64,000 nt of DNA from Gymnopilus junonius (taxonomy: Eukaryota > Basidiomycota > Agaricomycetes > Agaricales > Galerinaceae). This document shows, piece by piece, positions 33,817 through 45,836 of the stretch. Location of the stretch: the NCBI GenBank assembly GCA_015501075.1, contig JADNYJ010000168.1, forward strand, positions 1 through 64,000, given 5' to 3'. Each line of letters begins with the position of its first letter. Position 1 is the stretch's first letter. The notes under the pieces are model-generated. The model ran no database searches. It was not told where the DNA came from and was given only the letters and a program-made list of their open reading frames with translations. The translations under genes and the position numbers were made by a program.

Positions 33817-35237
33817 ATGTCCCCCCTCCTCACCATGCCCAACGTCCTCCTCCTACGCGAACCCACTGTAAACTTCACTACGCCCAATGTAGACCGATAC
33901 GAAGCCGCCTTCCGTTCTGCGGGTACACCCCTTTATCCATCCCCGTGCTGGAGACTGTGCACGTCAATATCCCTGAATTGCGGGATGTTATTGTACGAGG
34001 GCCTAGGGATAACATACCGCGGGGAGTAGAAGAAATGGGGGAATGTGGATGGGGTGATTGTGACCAGTAAGAGGAGCTGTGAGGCGTGGGGGGAGGCGTT
34101 GAGTTTCGCGTTGAGCGGTTTGCATTCTGGTTATAGATCTAGTTCTGATGCAAACACAAATGCAAGCGAAAGCGCAGCGGTGGATGCATCTCATACCGGA
34201 GTAGGTCGGCCTCTTCTCTCATTTCCACTATTCATCCTTTACTGACCCTTTCCTTCTCTCTTTCTCTCTCTTTCCTCTTTCCCTTTTTTCCGCGTTCACA
34301 GCCCAGTGGTCCAAATCCCTTCTACGTCGTCGGCCCCACAACCTCCCTAACCCTCCAAAGCACCTTTACCTCCCTACACCTCCCTATCCCCCCATCCGCG
34401 GGGAAAACTCCGGGAGCGCGGCGGCTTTGGCACCTCTCATCCTTCAGGATATTAGAGACCAAGGCCACTCTCGAGCTAACGCTGATGCCAGCCCTAGGTT
34501 ATTATACTTAACAGGCGACAAGAACCGGGATACGCTCCCTCAGGTGTTGGGAGAAGGTGGGGTTGAGCTGGAGGAGGTACAGGTATATGTGACCCAGGGG
34601 TCTGTTGCGTTTGAGGGAGGTTGGAGGCTGCGCTCGCCTCTCCGTCTTTCTCCTCCTCTTCTGCTGGGTCTTCTCCTGCCGGCCATCCCCTTCCTCCACC
34701 TCATTCTGAGGCGCCCTTCTCCATCTTCGACTACAGGAGGTTCGTCAATCTCTTTCCTTCTATCTTTCTTTCTTTCTATCTTTTTTGCTTCCCTTCTCTC
34801 TCTCTCTTTCAGCAGAACAAATTCACTGACGAGCTTCCTCCCTCCCTTTTTTTCTTTTTCACATTCTTTCTAGAAACAACTCCGAGTTCAAATACATGGT
34901 GGATAACCTACTTTGCACCCTCCGCAGCTTCATTCGTCACCCCCATCCTCCAAAAACATTTCTTATTACCCTCTTCCTCCTCGTCCTCTTCTGTCCCCCC
35001 CAACCCCCCTCCCTCCTCCTCCTCTTCCTCCACCACCCCAACCCCCTCTATCACCCTCGACCTCAACCCCAAATCCTACGCCAAGCAAAGATAGCCTCCA
35101 TCGGACCGACCACACACGCCTTCCTCACGCAAGAGCTCCGGCTCAAGGTGCACGCGATGGCGGGGAAGCCGACGCCCGAGGATATCGTGCGAGTGATTCA
35201 GCAATACGATTCGGATTCGGATTCGGATTTGAAGTGA
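33817..35237 (+). CDS. HEM4: Uroporphyrinogen-III synthase, with several frame slips
   Basis: HEM4 landmarks in order: MPNVLLLREPT, LSIPVLETVHVNIPELRD, DGVIVTSKRSCEAW, then after an intron (GTAGGT at about 34200 to CACAG at about 34301) NPFYVVGPTTSL, NSGSAAALAPLILQDI, LLYLTGDKNRDTLPQVLGE, ELEEVQVYVTQ, WWITYFAPSAASFVTPIL, KIASIGPTTHAFL and ending KPTPEDIVRVIQQYDS. The enzyme closes and isomerises hydroxymethylbilane in heme synthesis. The pieces lie in order but in changing frames: offsets at about 33921 (GGG), 34037-34041 (G run), 34388-34393 (C6) and 35083. A further intron near 34740-34875 is likely. Because heme synthesis is essential and HEM4 is normally single-copy, missing bases in the assembly are the simplest reading. 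Confidence 0.85.
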
Positions 35238-35345
35238 TGAATGAGATGATCTTCATGCTTATGTACTTGCATACTTGTACTTGCCGCTTGTCGGGACGTA
35301 CGCATCGTTATTCACTCTGCGTTTAGGAGTAAACGTCGTCGTAAA

Positions 35346-35418
35346 TATGGATATGGATATGGATATGGATATGGATATGGATACGGATATGGATATGGAT
35401 ATGGATACGGATATGGAT
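35346..35418 (+). repeat. ATGGAT hexanucleotide repeat
   Basis: About twelve tandem copies of GGATAT/ATGGAT with two GGATAC variants, just 3' of HEM4. It produces a spurious Met-Asp repeat frame. Confidence 0.9.
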
Positions 35419-35647
35419 TTTGATAAGGAAGAAATGGATGCCGAAGAAATACTCGATCGCGAGCTCGGAATATTCAGATGACGTACTCTATGTATTCTAG
35501 TTGAATTTGAATCCCAGCAACACTAGCATAGAACAACCGACAAGTGCAATTTGAGATGCGTACGTTGATATAAAAAATGATTCAAAGAATTTAACTGACG
35601 TTCACAGCATTCCTTGCTATTGGTAAATGGAATGGCCAATGAGGCTT

Positions 35648-35741
35648 TGGCAACGGTGTAGTCTACGTATGTAGCGTTTAATAAAACCCTTTAACTTCCT
35701 TTTGAGGAAGGTAGAGATTCGGGTACAAGATCAGTTAAGGA
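35648..35741 (-). mobile_element. Fragment of the Copia LTR
   Basis: Starts TGGCAACGGTGTAGTC and matches the 5' LTR of the Copia element at 61971-62064 in the same orientation, then stops abruptly. It keeps CpG at positions where the 62-kb copy has TG or CA. Confidence 0.8.
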
Positions 35742-36406
35742 CGTTCCGTATTTCGAGAGTCCGCCCCTCCGCACAGTCCGCACGTCCGCACGTCCGCACT
35801 TGGTTGCTTACACAACAATCATGCCTGCCGCGCCACACTCATAATTTCATTGCTCTCAGAGTCTCTCGTCCTCCCTATTTACTATCCAAGACAGCTTTAA
35901 GTAATATGTAAATGGCATATATATACTTATGCCGACGGATTTACGGGGGCTTGGGCAGGCGCCGAGCGTGCCGAAAGTCACGTGCTCGTGACCTGCAGTC
36001 GACGCGTCGCGTTCAGTCCTCCAAGTCGAGAAAGCTCACAGGAAGTGCCTTCCCAACTCGCTCGGGATGGGCACCGAGGGTGGAGTGATGGGACTGATGC
36101 GCTAGGTGGTTAAAAATAGCCTGCTTCTCAGCCCATCACTTTGCACGACGCATCTTCGGCGGCCGTCTCCGGTCTCGCATGTTGCATCTTTGACCTTTTG
36201 CGAACCTGTTTCCTCCCTCCCCTTGAAAATGTGTTTTATACTATATGGTTTACATAGCAGTGCAGATATATATATTAGAATAAGTTATCATGAAAATAAA
36301 CTGCTGTAATGGCCTTCTTATGCAGTTAAACAAGCTATTGATTCTTTAGACTGCAATTCAAACTGGTTCAAGTCAATAAGTAGCTGCCTTTGGCATACAT
36401 AAGTTC

Positions 36407-36862
36407 AATAAGTAGCTTATTTTGAGGGATTTACTGTAAATCCAGCTCGCTTTACGCTGGATTTACACGAAATGAGCCAGTTCATTTCCGCTGTAAAGCC
36501 AGGGCTTCGGAGTGATCGGTGGCTCAGGCTGCCGGGGCACACCCTAGGACATGCCTTCCATACCTCACAGATTCAAAGAAGATTCAGAGAACTTTGCTGC
36601 CTCTCAAACAAATGCTGAATTGTAATATTTTATTTCCTTCTCACTAATTTTTTTTCCCCCAAACTCCCTACTGTACAAGACTCTAAAAAGAGTTGAATGA
36701 CCTCCTTCCGGAAGCCCGGCTACCTTTCTGTGCAATCACATCATGCCTTGCCCAGAACTGGATGCGTTCTGATGCGTTCTGGGGCACCATCCTCAGGTCC
36801 GTGCTAAAAATATCTGGCTTTACAGGCTTTACAGTAAATCTATCCAAATAACCCTACTTATT
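36407..36862. mobile_element. Candidate MITE, about 456 bp
   Basis: The ends are imperfect inverted repeats: AATAAGTAG, TTATTT and GATTTACTGTAAA near 36407-36440, and the same read from the other strand at 36862-36825. The interior has no coding capacity and repeats the TTTACAG/GGCTTTAC theme. No target-site duplication is evident. Confidence 0.4.
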
Positions 36863-37578
36863 ATAATTTATCTGTTCCTATAAATTGGAAATCAAAATGA
36901 AAACTGAAGTGTGAATGTTAATGCAGTGTGCACATTTGAGAAAAAAAGGTCTTATACTGATAATTTCAAGGTGATACATGTATTATTTGTGGGTGATGGG
37001 GCAGAAAAATTTGCATAAAATGCATTTTGTTTCGCCATCCCACCCTGACACTCCATACAGATGCATCTCTCACTGCTGGCAATAGGTTATTTAAGTTGAC
37101 CAAAATGATTAATAAAATAAATTAAACATGTTTGCATTTTTTCGACCATGTTGCCCAATCGTAAAACATATCTAAAACCCTTTATTGTTGATGTCAACAA
37201 ATACCTGAAAGAGGAAACATTTGTGTTCAAATTTTAGCAACTAACAAACTTCACATTTAAGTACGATTTTAACTCTGTACGGAATTGACTGACATGTTCA
37301 GTTTTTTTCATTGTCTCGTGCAACAATTAAAGAATTTTTTTGAGTGAAAAATTTCTTAATATATCTTAGATTTTATGAAAGATTTATCAAACATTGGAAA
37401 TGATTTATTTCAGAAGATTTTATAAAGCAAATAATTGAACAAAAACGAAGGATTGACAAGAAGCAACAATAAATCGCGCACTGAGGTCCTCACTGATGGG
37501 AGCGATAAGCAGGTATGGGTGCACATCAGCAGCAGGTTAACAAGAAAACATACAGACCTGGAGATATATACAATTATG
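36863..37578. other. AT-rich stretch at the left side of the mobile-element block
   Basis: No coding content. Composition shifts here to AT-rich, CpG-poor sequence that continues through the block. Confidence 0.5.
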
Positions 37579-40256
37579 TCATGTGAAAAGAGCAGCTGAG
37601 TCCACATTGAGATGAGTGATTGCTTTTCGCCAGGAGGATGCACCCCTAAGACTGTTTTGCCAGAACTCTGGGGTCTCAGGCTGAGCATTACCTTTTTCAA
37701 GCTCAGACAGATGGCTTTGATACCAAACTTCATCCCATTCTGTCCAGTGTCCAAAATTGTAGCCATTTGCTTTCTGATTTTTCCATTGAGCAGGCTTCGG
37801 CCACCAAGACTTGTGAACTACTTGGTTAGGCGCACTTCCTGAAGATCATGTGGGAATCAATTAAATTATCAGAATAGGAATAACAAACCTGTATAGCACA
37901 TATGAAACCCACAAATGACATCCATCTCTTCCTCGGTAAGCATATCATCCCAATAGACTGTTTTATCATCAGCCATGAAGTGGCAACCAAGGTGATGTTC
38001 AGTGACTGCAGATGATGGGCCAAAGCAGGCAGAATCAATACCAATGTGTTCCTTCGCAAGGTGGCTAAGGAGACCACCAGTAAGCAGTGCAGCTCGCCCA
38101 CGTGAAGATGACAGGAGTCAGTGGCAGTGCTGTATATAGACATCATAGTCGCTCTTGTTGAAAATATACCCCGAAGCATGGATGGGCACAAGATTTCAGT
38201 GTGCTTGGAGTCTGATGGAAGGTTGATGTTGAAGTGGTAGTAATGTAAAGAATGTCATGCCCATTTCCAAGAGGCAGTGGGTGAGTGACATTGAAGAATG
38301 TTTTCCAGGACTGACCACAAGGCGGAACACCTTAACTGCGTCTGTAGCAGTTGTCAAAGCAATCGTCCATGGAGCCTGAGGATCAAGTGCAAGGCAGCTT
38401 TCCTGAAGAAGGAAAAGGTTGCCAACCTTCTGGAAGAGAAGCCTCAGAGCTGCAATGTTGAGAGCAATGGGACACTGATGTTTGAGGTCATATATAACAG
38501 GCGGTGGACCATTGGTCATTTGGAGACCCTGAAGAAAGTCAAAACATGACAGGCCAAAGTCTACCAGTGGAGGGTTAGAATCCTTGGCACAAGCCCTACA
38601 GTCTTGACAAGATCATTCCACCTTGCCTTGTCAGGCATAGAGGGGTTTGGAGGAATGGCTATGGGGGGTCGGTAGCCATAGTGAGTGGAAAGATATGCAA
38701 CAATGTCCACCACTTGGGAAGGAATAAGGTTCAGTCCATTTTCGTTGTCGCTCAACAGAGGCGCAGGTAATGGAATGACACCTGCATACACTTCGACATG
38801 TCGAGCAACAAATTCCTCAGCTTTTTTCTGCTGAGAATCGGGAGAGTCATCACAAGAATGGGAGGTAGACGAATAGTTTCCGAAGTCAGGGCCAAAGTTG
38901 CCATCACTGTCATCATCATCGTTGCTGATGCAATCTGGGTCTCCAGGAGTCGCAAAGTATTCACAGAGGTCCCATTCATTCTGGAAAGAGTCATAGCGGG
39001 CTTGGGACCCCCTATAAAAAGCAAGATTGTCTTCGCGTTCCTTTTTGTGCACTCTAGTGGTACAAGGCACATGTCCTCTTCGATGCTCCAATCCCAAACA
39101 AAAACTTCTGCAGAAATGGTAGGGTTTTTCCTTTCTCAACTCAGAGCGCTTCCCTATCCTGCGGCATCTCATTCGCAAGCATTCAATCATTAATGATTTT
39201 TCGAGCAGTGAAAAAGGGTTCCCATGGCTTGGAGGCAATATATGCTTCCCAGGCCTTCTCAAACTCCAATTCTGGAAGAATACTGGACTCAGAGTGGTGA
39301 GGAAGGTTGGGTGAAGACAGCAGTTGCTGCTCTAAGGTGGTAGGGGGCATTGATGGTGGAGATGGGGACCTGTAAATTAAGGTCGTCACATTCTGAAGGT
39401 GCTCTGGAGGGGGTTGGATATATGTGAAAGCGCGGCACCAAGTCTGGCCTTGCTCGACTTCTGACCAGTGGTACCACACAGGTACGTTCTAAACACATAG
39501 CCATTTCACTAGGTCAGCACCTTCACCACCTTTGTTGGTGAGATCAATGAAGGACCCAGTGTGATGGGTCTGTCTCCAAAATGTGCTCATTATGATATCA
39601 TAAAGTCTGCTGAGCCACAACTGATCTACCTCCTTTTCAGAAGCAAGGAAATTGAACCAGTCTGGGACCTGTAGGGGATCGGGTTCTCCTTCAATGCAGG
39701 CAATATAGAACGATAGTAGGCCGATCCACACAATGAACCAATCGTGTGCATGGCCAATTCGATAGCGTGCACCACGAGCACTAAAAAACACTTGGTCGAA
39801 ACCAAGGAGAGAGGGGGGAGGGGGGAGGAAATATGGTTTGAGCCGAAGAAAGAATTTTTCCCTCAAGATGTGGAGGATAACAATTAAGATGTCTTCCAGA
39901 TAGCACCATGCTGAGGACTTTGATTGTTGGAGCTGGTACCCCGTGCCCCAAGGTGTGTCAACTTCGTCAATATTGTTAAGGTAGTCGCAGAGATGGCCAA
40001 ATGCATATCCTTCGAATGAGGGGACACTGGGGGTAAAGCTCAGGAATCCAAATGCATCAGTCCACCATTCAGGAGTTTGATGCCACCTGAGAGATGCGGC
40101 TCCAACAGCAAATGGATATGAGGGATTCTGGTTTGGGACAGCAACAGAGCGTGAACAGTTGGGCGAGTAATAGATATCGCCATCACTGATGAAGGCCCTG
40201 CCTCGAGAATGGTCTAGAGGTGGGGTTTGTTGAGGCATATGGTCTTCAATATTCAA
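37579..40256 (-). pseudogene. Transposon-associated ORF, large repetitive Agaricomycete family
   Basis: A chain of frames from 40256 (MNIEDHMPQQTPPLDHSRGR) to a stop at 37579. Visible blocks: AFGFLSFTPSVPSFEGYAFG, YRIGHAHDWFIVWIG, VPVWYHWSEVEQG, AWEAYIASKPWEPFF, YDSFQNEWDLCEYF with an acidic stretch, HFMADDKTVYWDDMLTEEEM and KSWWPKPAQWKNQK. This order is typical of a protein family found in many copies in Agaricomycete genomes and tied to transposons; I cannot name its function. It is broken by an in-frame TAG at 39489-39491, a frame change near 39190 and a TGA near 38130. Confidence 0.62.
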
Positions 40257-40412
40257 GATCAGGTTTGGTATGGGGGCCTATTTCAAAAAGTACTCACAAA
40301 GTTGACGTTAGGCCATCTTCAAGCTTGATGCAATCAAGCGCCGCTGGGCAAGTCACGAACTGAGGGACAAATCACTGCCTAAGGAATGTTAATGAGTTGA
40401 AGTTAAGTAGCA

Positions 40413-40767
40413 TGATCTGGACACCCAGATCACAACCAAAAGTTTAAAGAGGGTAGATAAGTTCAACTGAGATAGTGTGTTCTGGACACCCAGAACACAC
40501 TTTGATGATGGAGGTAGGAGTTTGAGAGAAAACAATAAACAACACATTCATTCGGCTTGGAGCCCCTAACCAAACAATAAACAATGCATTCATTTGGCTT
40601 GGAGCCCCTAACCAAACAATCATGTGCTCAATGATGATAACCACTTTCAGCATCTCCCTCAATCTCTTCTAGAGTGTCCTGGGTGTCCAGGACACTCTGC
40701 CACATCTTCAGCCCTTCAACTCAAGCATGACTTTTCTCAGAGTGTCCTGGGTGCCCAGGACACGCTG
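40413..40767. repeat. Palindromic hairpin cluster 1 (core CTGG-NNNN-CCAG)
   Basis: Four palindromes. 40413-40432: arm TGATCTGG, loop ACAC. 40474-40501: arm AGTGTGTTCTGG, loop ACAC. 40671-40698: arm AGAGTGTCCTGG, loop GTGT. 40738-40767: arm CAGAGTGTCCTGG with one mismatch, loop GTGC. In the first three the right arm is the exact reverse complement of the left. A decayed fifth copy lies near 40940. Confidence 0.85.
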
Positions 40768-41557
40768 CCTCAGATGGTCTCTGCCGTTCAATTCATGTCA
40801 TTGCCATTGTGGTTGCAACATGCTCTTCAATTGACTGCTAGGTATGTACTCTTTCCTCAGCCTATTGTCACCCTCTAATTGTCTTTAATGACGGTTGGTA
40901 GGTGCTTCTACTCAAACACGGCCTTCTTCACGGCGTCTTTGGCATCCAGGATACTCTGCCTCAGTCCATAGTATCTGGCCTTGGCCCTTTACTCCTTGCT
41001 GTTACTATCATGGTCGATCAACAATTCAAATTTTCTCTAGGTATATACATTTTTTCTGCCTACATCACTATCTAATTGTCTGTCATGATGGTTGGTAAAG
41101 TTATTGCGGGTTTCACTTGAAGATCGACTTTAGTGCTGTCGCTCAGGCCAGCATACCAAGTAGCATCATAGAAGTTCGCAGGCAATCCTGGGATCGCCCT
41201 CGAATGGCTAATGAGCCCCCCCATCCTCATATGCTGCCTAGCTGGATTCCCTGGTATAGGGTTGCCAAGCCCATTCTTCTTGTTCGTATCATGGTCGATA
41301 ATTTCCAGGTATGGAATCAATGCAGCACTGCACCATTGTCAGATCCTGATTGTGTATTTGCGTTCTTCAAGTCCACTCTCATTGGAAGACATCCCCTCCG
41401 GGGTCAGCATGCTAGCCACTTGGTACAAGGACTCCCAAGCAGGGTCCTTTCCCCCCTTCTGATTGTCCTTGGCAGTATTGACTCGATCATTCACCAACTA
41501 CGATTGCATAAGTCCTCTGAAATGTAGAAGATCAAAAAGTAAACCCACCCCACGGTG
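40768..41557. repeat. Degenerate tandem unit of about 200 bp
   Basis: Two diverged copies are seen, at about 40740-40905 and 40930-41100. Each has a TACTCTGCCTCAG-like start and ends with CTAGGTAT, then CTAATTGTCT and GGTTGGTA. A third, weaker copy follows to about 41320. Short plus-strand frames share the phrase QDTLPQ. No gene is assigned. Confidence 0.5.
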
Positions 41558-44053
41558 TCATGTGTCTTGGCGCGTCATCTTGTTCTTGCTTGCATCCTTC
41601 TTTTCCACCCATTCGCGAGTTTGCACCTCATCTTCTCCCTCTTTCAGTTTCGCTTCCTTCACCAGTGCCTTGAGGGTCATGAAATGTTGTTTAACAGTGG
41701 AGTAAGCGATTAGTCTGTTCTCAGGCTGAATGTTATGCATCAACAAGAAGGACTGCATGAACTGGTTGGCCAACTCCTCATTCCACAGATGGCTGTACTT
41801 GACTTCAAAGCAGAAACTCATTGGAGCCAGGCTTGGACGAATGACTGGATTGTCGTCAATTGCATATTTTTCGATGACACTGAGAAGCGGCAATTCGACA
41901 CCTCAGATCATCTTATCCTTCTTGATTCCAATAAGTGGATTCATGTGGAGCCAAACTGCTTTCTAAATGAATGTTTATGGTGCATTAGCCCACGTTAAGT
42001 TTCAAATAAGCCCATGAACTTACTCCAATTATCTTAGATTGAGCATTACATGTTTTTGAAGCTGGTTGCTTCACAAGTGCTGAAGTGTGTCTCCATAGTT
42101 TGGCTGGTGTGCTTGGCAATGCACCTGTGTTCACTAAGACAGAAAGTACTGTCTTCATAATTGCCTCAACTTGCGCAATGTTGACATTCCTGCTAGGAAT
42201 CTGTCCTCCAAGACCGTTGAGGGTAGACTGGGTGGCAGGCTGCTTATTGTTGTCATATACTACTTTCAGCTGAGGGCCAGCCCCACCCCATGGACGTTTG
42301 AAATGATATGGTGGTGGGACACGAGAAGACCCTTTGTTGTCCTTTCAAAGCATCAGTATGGTTATGGGGTTAGGAGTGGCAAGCCTCACCTCATCGTCGG
42401 AGTCGTTGGATATGACACTGTCGAAGTCTTCCCCTGAGCTTTCATCGGCAACAGGAGCACAAACTTTGGCTTTGCCTTTAAGAAGGCCACGTGGACTATT
42501 GTCCATCACTACATCGTCATTGACCTGCTGATGCTGGTCAGATGCTAGAAGGGGTTGTGGTGCCACTGTGATATCTTTGGTGCTAGGAGTGGAAGGCAGG
42601 CCATTATCTCTAGGAAGGCCCTGTGGGTTATTGCTCATCTCCACACTCATAGTGTTTTGTTGGTCAATCAATGGGGTGGCAGTAGATACAGCTTGTAGTA
42701 CCGCGGTGGTGTGCTCTATAACAGGAGCAGAAGGCCGGTCTTGTGGATGATTGTTCATCTCTATGTCACCCCCTTTCCGCTGATCATGGCTGAATACCTG
42801 AGGATAATGTCTGCCACTTGATGGGATGACACCCTCTGTAGTAGGAATGGGAGATGGCAGTTCTAGATTGGTCAATGTGAGAGTTTGAGTCTTAAATATC
42901 TTGGAATATGAATTCTCAAATACCTGGTGGTCCATTTACAGCAGTGCACACAGGTTCTTCAAGCTGTCTCTGTTGCCCTTCTAACACGTTCAGCTTCTCC
43001 TGGTATTCGTGATTTCGCTTCTCTTGTAATCCTTGGCATTCCAGATGTTCCCTCTCGAGCTGTGCTTCTGTCACTTTCAACCTGTTGACATTTTCCTCGT
43101 TTACCCGATGTTCATGAATTCGCTTCTCCTCTATCTCCTTGCATTCCTTGCGTTCCCTATCGAGCTGTACTTCTGTCATTTTCAACTTAGCGGCATGATC
43201 TTGGTTTGTCACCTCCAAGGCTAATAATCGCTCCAAGACCGCATTGACCTTGTCCTGATGTTTGTTCATCTGTCATATGGTAAGTCTGGTATAGTCATTG
43301 AGCAATAGTTTAACTACTCACTTGCTCCTTCATCTGCTCAATTTGTTTGTCCTTCATCTCCAGCATCTGTCTCATGGTAAAATCACTTTGCTCAATGACT
43401 CGTGTTTTGGCCTATCACAGAGGTGAGCTTCATTAATCCAACAAGAATGGTCGACTTACGTATTCCATGTCTTGTAGATCAATCATAGATTTGTTGTGGT
43501 GCCGCTTGGTTAGCGTGTCCACTGGAACTTCCTTGTCAGGTCTGAGCTGCCTTCAGATTGATATCACTTGCTTTGTCGCTTTTGGTTTAAACGTGAATCC
43601 AAATGGCTTAGGTAGCTGAGCTTCCTGGTCAGGTAGCCCTTGTGGCTCGGTGTTTTCATGAGGGCTGTCATCCAGTTGCTGTTGTGGAAGCGGCAGGTGC
43701 ATATTGGAATTTTGCGAAACAGTTTCGATATCCAGGAGAGGGTCTAGTTGACTCGGGGTTACATCGAGGTTCATGTCATTCAGATGCTGTAACACCTGTT
43801 GTTGCTCACTTCATGATGCGATGAATGCCTCCTGATCTAGCATAGACTGGTTTGGGTTGGTGGCCATACTTTCATTGACGGCCATGGCAGTTTCCATAGG
43901 CTCTCCAAGTGGAAACACGCCTGTGATAGCCTGGCTTATTCCAGTGCTGGAGGGTCCTGATGGCCTTGGATCCATGACAAAGGGAATGGCACTTGAAACA
44001 GCTCTAAAGGATGGGTAGTCACAGGTATACTTTGGAGCTTTGTTGCATGGCAC
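41558..44053 (-). pseudogene. Transposon-associated ORFs with a coiled-coil domain
   Basis: Minus-strand frames separated by short intron-like gaps. From the 5' side: a Pro/Ser/Gln-rich segment (44053-43553), a long coiled coil at 43269-42960 (LERLLALEVTNQDHAAKLK, REHLECQGLQEKRNHEYQEK), a low-complexity acidic segment (42935-42345), a block with VPPPYHFKRPWGGAGPQLK at about 42330, and a C-terminal block at 41893-41558 (PMSFCFEVKYSHLWNEELA). No catalytic motif was seen. CpG is scarce and the frames are broken. It probably belongs to the same mobile element as the flanking ORFs, but that is inference. Confidence 0.5.
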
Positions 44054-44666
44054 CGGGCCGGTTCAAATAACTAGACAAATGATGAATATGCACTGTGTCA
44101 AATTCATCCATTGGAATGTCTGTGTTGGGTTGAGATTGCATATTGAAGTCGAGAAAGTTAAACATGGCGAATCGCTTGTGGGGTCCTTTTAGGTCAAAGA
44201 ATTTATTGAAAGTTGTTGATTATTGTCCAGGGAGTCGATGCGATGCCCATGCAGGTATATACTTATTGAGGATTTTGGAATGTACCTAGTTCACTTCAAA
44301 CGTGCAGGTATAATAACTAACCTCCATTCTACTTCATTCGCCAAATTCTGATTTCTATTGACTCAATTATTGTGGCAATTATATTGTGGAGCAGCTCAAA
44401 ATTTAATACATTGCAATCCCTTTTCTTGAGCTTTGAAAACTGGCATGCACAATAGCTGAGCTCCATTCACCGGTATTTTCAAACAGGGTCCTCTGCTATG
44501 GGTCTCTACTATGGCAACTTTATTGTCAAGGGCTAGCAATCTAATAAACCCATTTCATTCAAATACAGGCTCACGATGAAACTTCTAAGAGATCTCAAAC
44601 TCGAAGGTCCAATAACAACTCTTAACATCATAACATCTACTCCCTGAAACAGTGACTCATGCTGTC

Positions 44667-45246
44667 ATGCCACACAAGAAGCCTATCCACCAGTCTCCAA
44701 AAGTAAGTACAACAACAGAGTGTCAATACCATCATAACTCACAGTTATTAGGCAAAACATTATGCCTATACCGGCTGCCTTTTCTGTTACGACATTGAAA
44801 AACCATTTTTCTCTCCTTTCATTGCTTGGGATGACAACAGGACCTCACTGCTTCGACAAACACATCAGATTTTCAAAGATCGAGTTGTAAATGCCAAGAT
44901 CTACAACTTCACCATCTATCTCTGGGAAGGCTGCAAATCTCATCCCTTCCAGATATCATGTAAGAAACCAGTGATCGGGTTGGAGAGGAATGCAGTGCTG
45001 AGAAAGCTAGGGGTGCAGTGGAGGGGCAACCTCTATGTCTTGCGGATTGGAAAGCGTAATCCTCTGTATCCTGTTGACATGCGAGGTAAGGATGCCAAAT
45101 GGGTATCTCATGCAGTTAAAAAGTAAGCACTGGCATTATTTACTACATTTTTGAAGGCTTACCAGCTGCGGTCCAGGTTTCTTGCAGAGGTTGAACAAGC
45201 TTTGCTTGAAGATGCACCAACAGAATTCCATTTCCGCAGATGGTGA
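44667..45246 (+). CDS. Intact 158-residue protein inside the mobile-element block
   Basis: Three exons (44667-44702, 44752-45122, 45177-45246), 477 bases, all in phase from ATG to TGA. Blocks seen: YAYTGCLFCYDIEKPFF, YNFTIYLWEGCKSHPF, ISCKKPVIGLERNAVLRKLG and VLRIGKRNPLYPVDMRGKDA. A CLFCYD pair of cysteines near the N-terminus could bind metal or be structural. No named family was recognised. It resembles small ORFs that accompany repetitive elements in Agaricomycetes. It is notable because the surrounding ORFs are full of stops while this one is clean. Confidence 0.6.
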
Positions 45247-45396
45247 TGGATGGGATGTTTCGATGACTTGCAGACCTTGATGGTCACTTTAGTAGCTTTC
45301 TTATATCAATATCCTAGCATGCAATCAGAGTTTGAGAAAAAAGACAATAATTCAAGCAATAGGAAGCAGACAGAGGACTTGAATCCGAGAGATCGA

Positions 45397-45644
45397 TCCT
45401 CTGGACACCCAGAGGACAAGCGTAGAAACCAATGCCTGCATTTGAGTCTTGAGAATGTCTGGACGGTGAGCGTGTTGGTATTTGGTTATGAAGAGAGAAC
45501 CAAACATGCACAACGACATGAGTCGAACTGATCGATCACTGACAACTACTTGTTATCTCTTGCTCACCACATCAGGTGTGTTCTGGGTGTCCAGACCACA
45601 CTATTGGTGCTGGGGTTGTACTGTGGGTGTCCAGGGCACAACCC
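45397..45644. repeat. Palindromic hairpin cluster 2
   Basis: 45397-45416: arm TCCTCTGG, loop ACAC, perfect. 45576-45601: arm GTGTGTTCTGG, loop GTGT, one mismatch. 45613-45644: arm GGGTTGT...TGG against CCA...ACAACCC, loop GTGT, three internal mismatches. Same core as clusters 1 and 3. Confidence 0.8.
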
Positions 45645-45836
45645 AGAGCATGATATTGCAGCTCAACTAATCAGATTTATTATTTCCTCTGCGATCAATG
45701 TAGATCTTTGACCCGCATGTCTGTATGCTAGGTACTCTGGTCCTTGCTTATAGAGGTATGTACCATTATGTAGTGATTATAAATGTGCTAAGATGTTCTA
45801 TAGAACATATCTGACAGCTATATGTCCTGGGTATCA

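Noticed and set aside
35275..35481. Met-Asp repeat protein
   Set aside because: Translation of the ATGGAT microsatellite; no upstream gene context.
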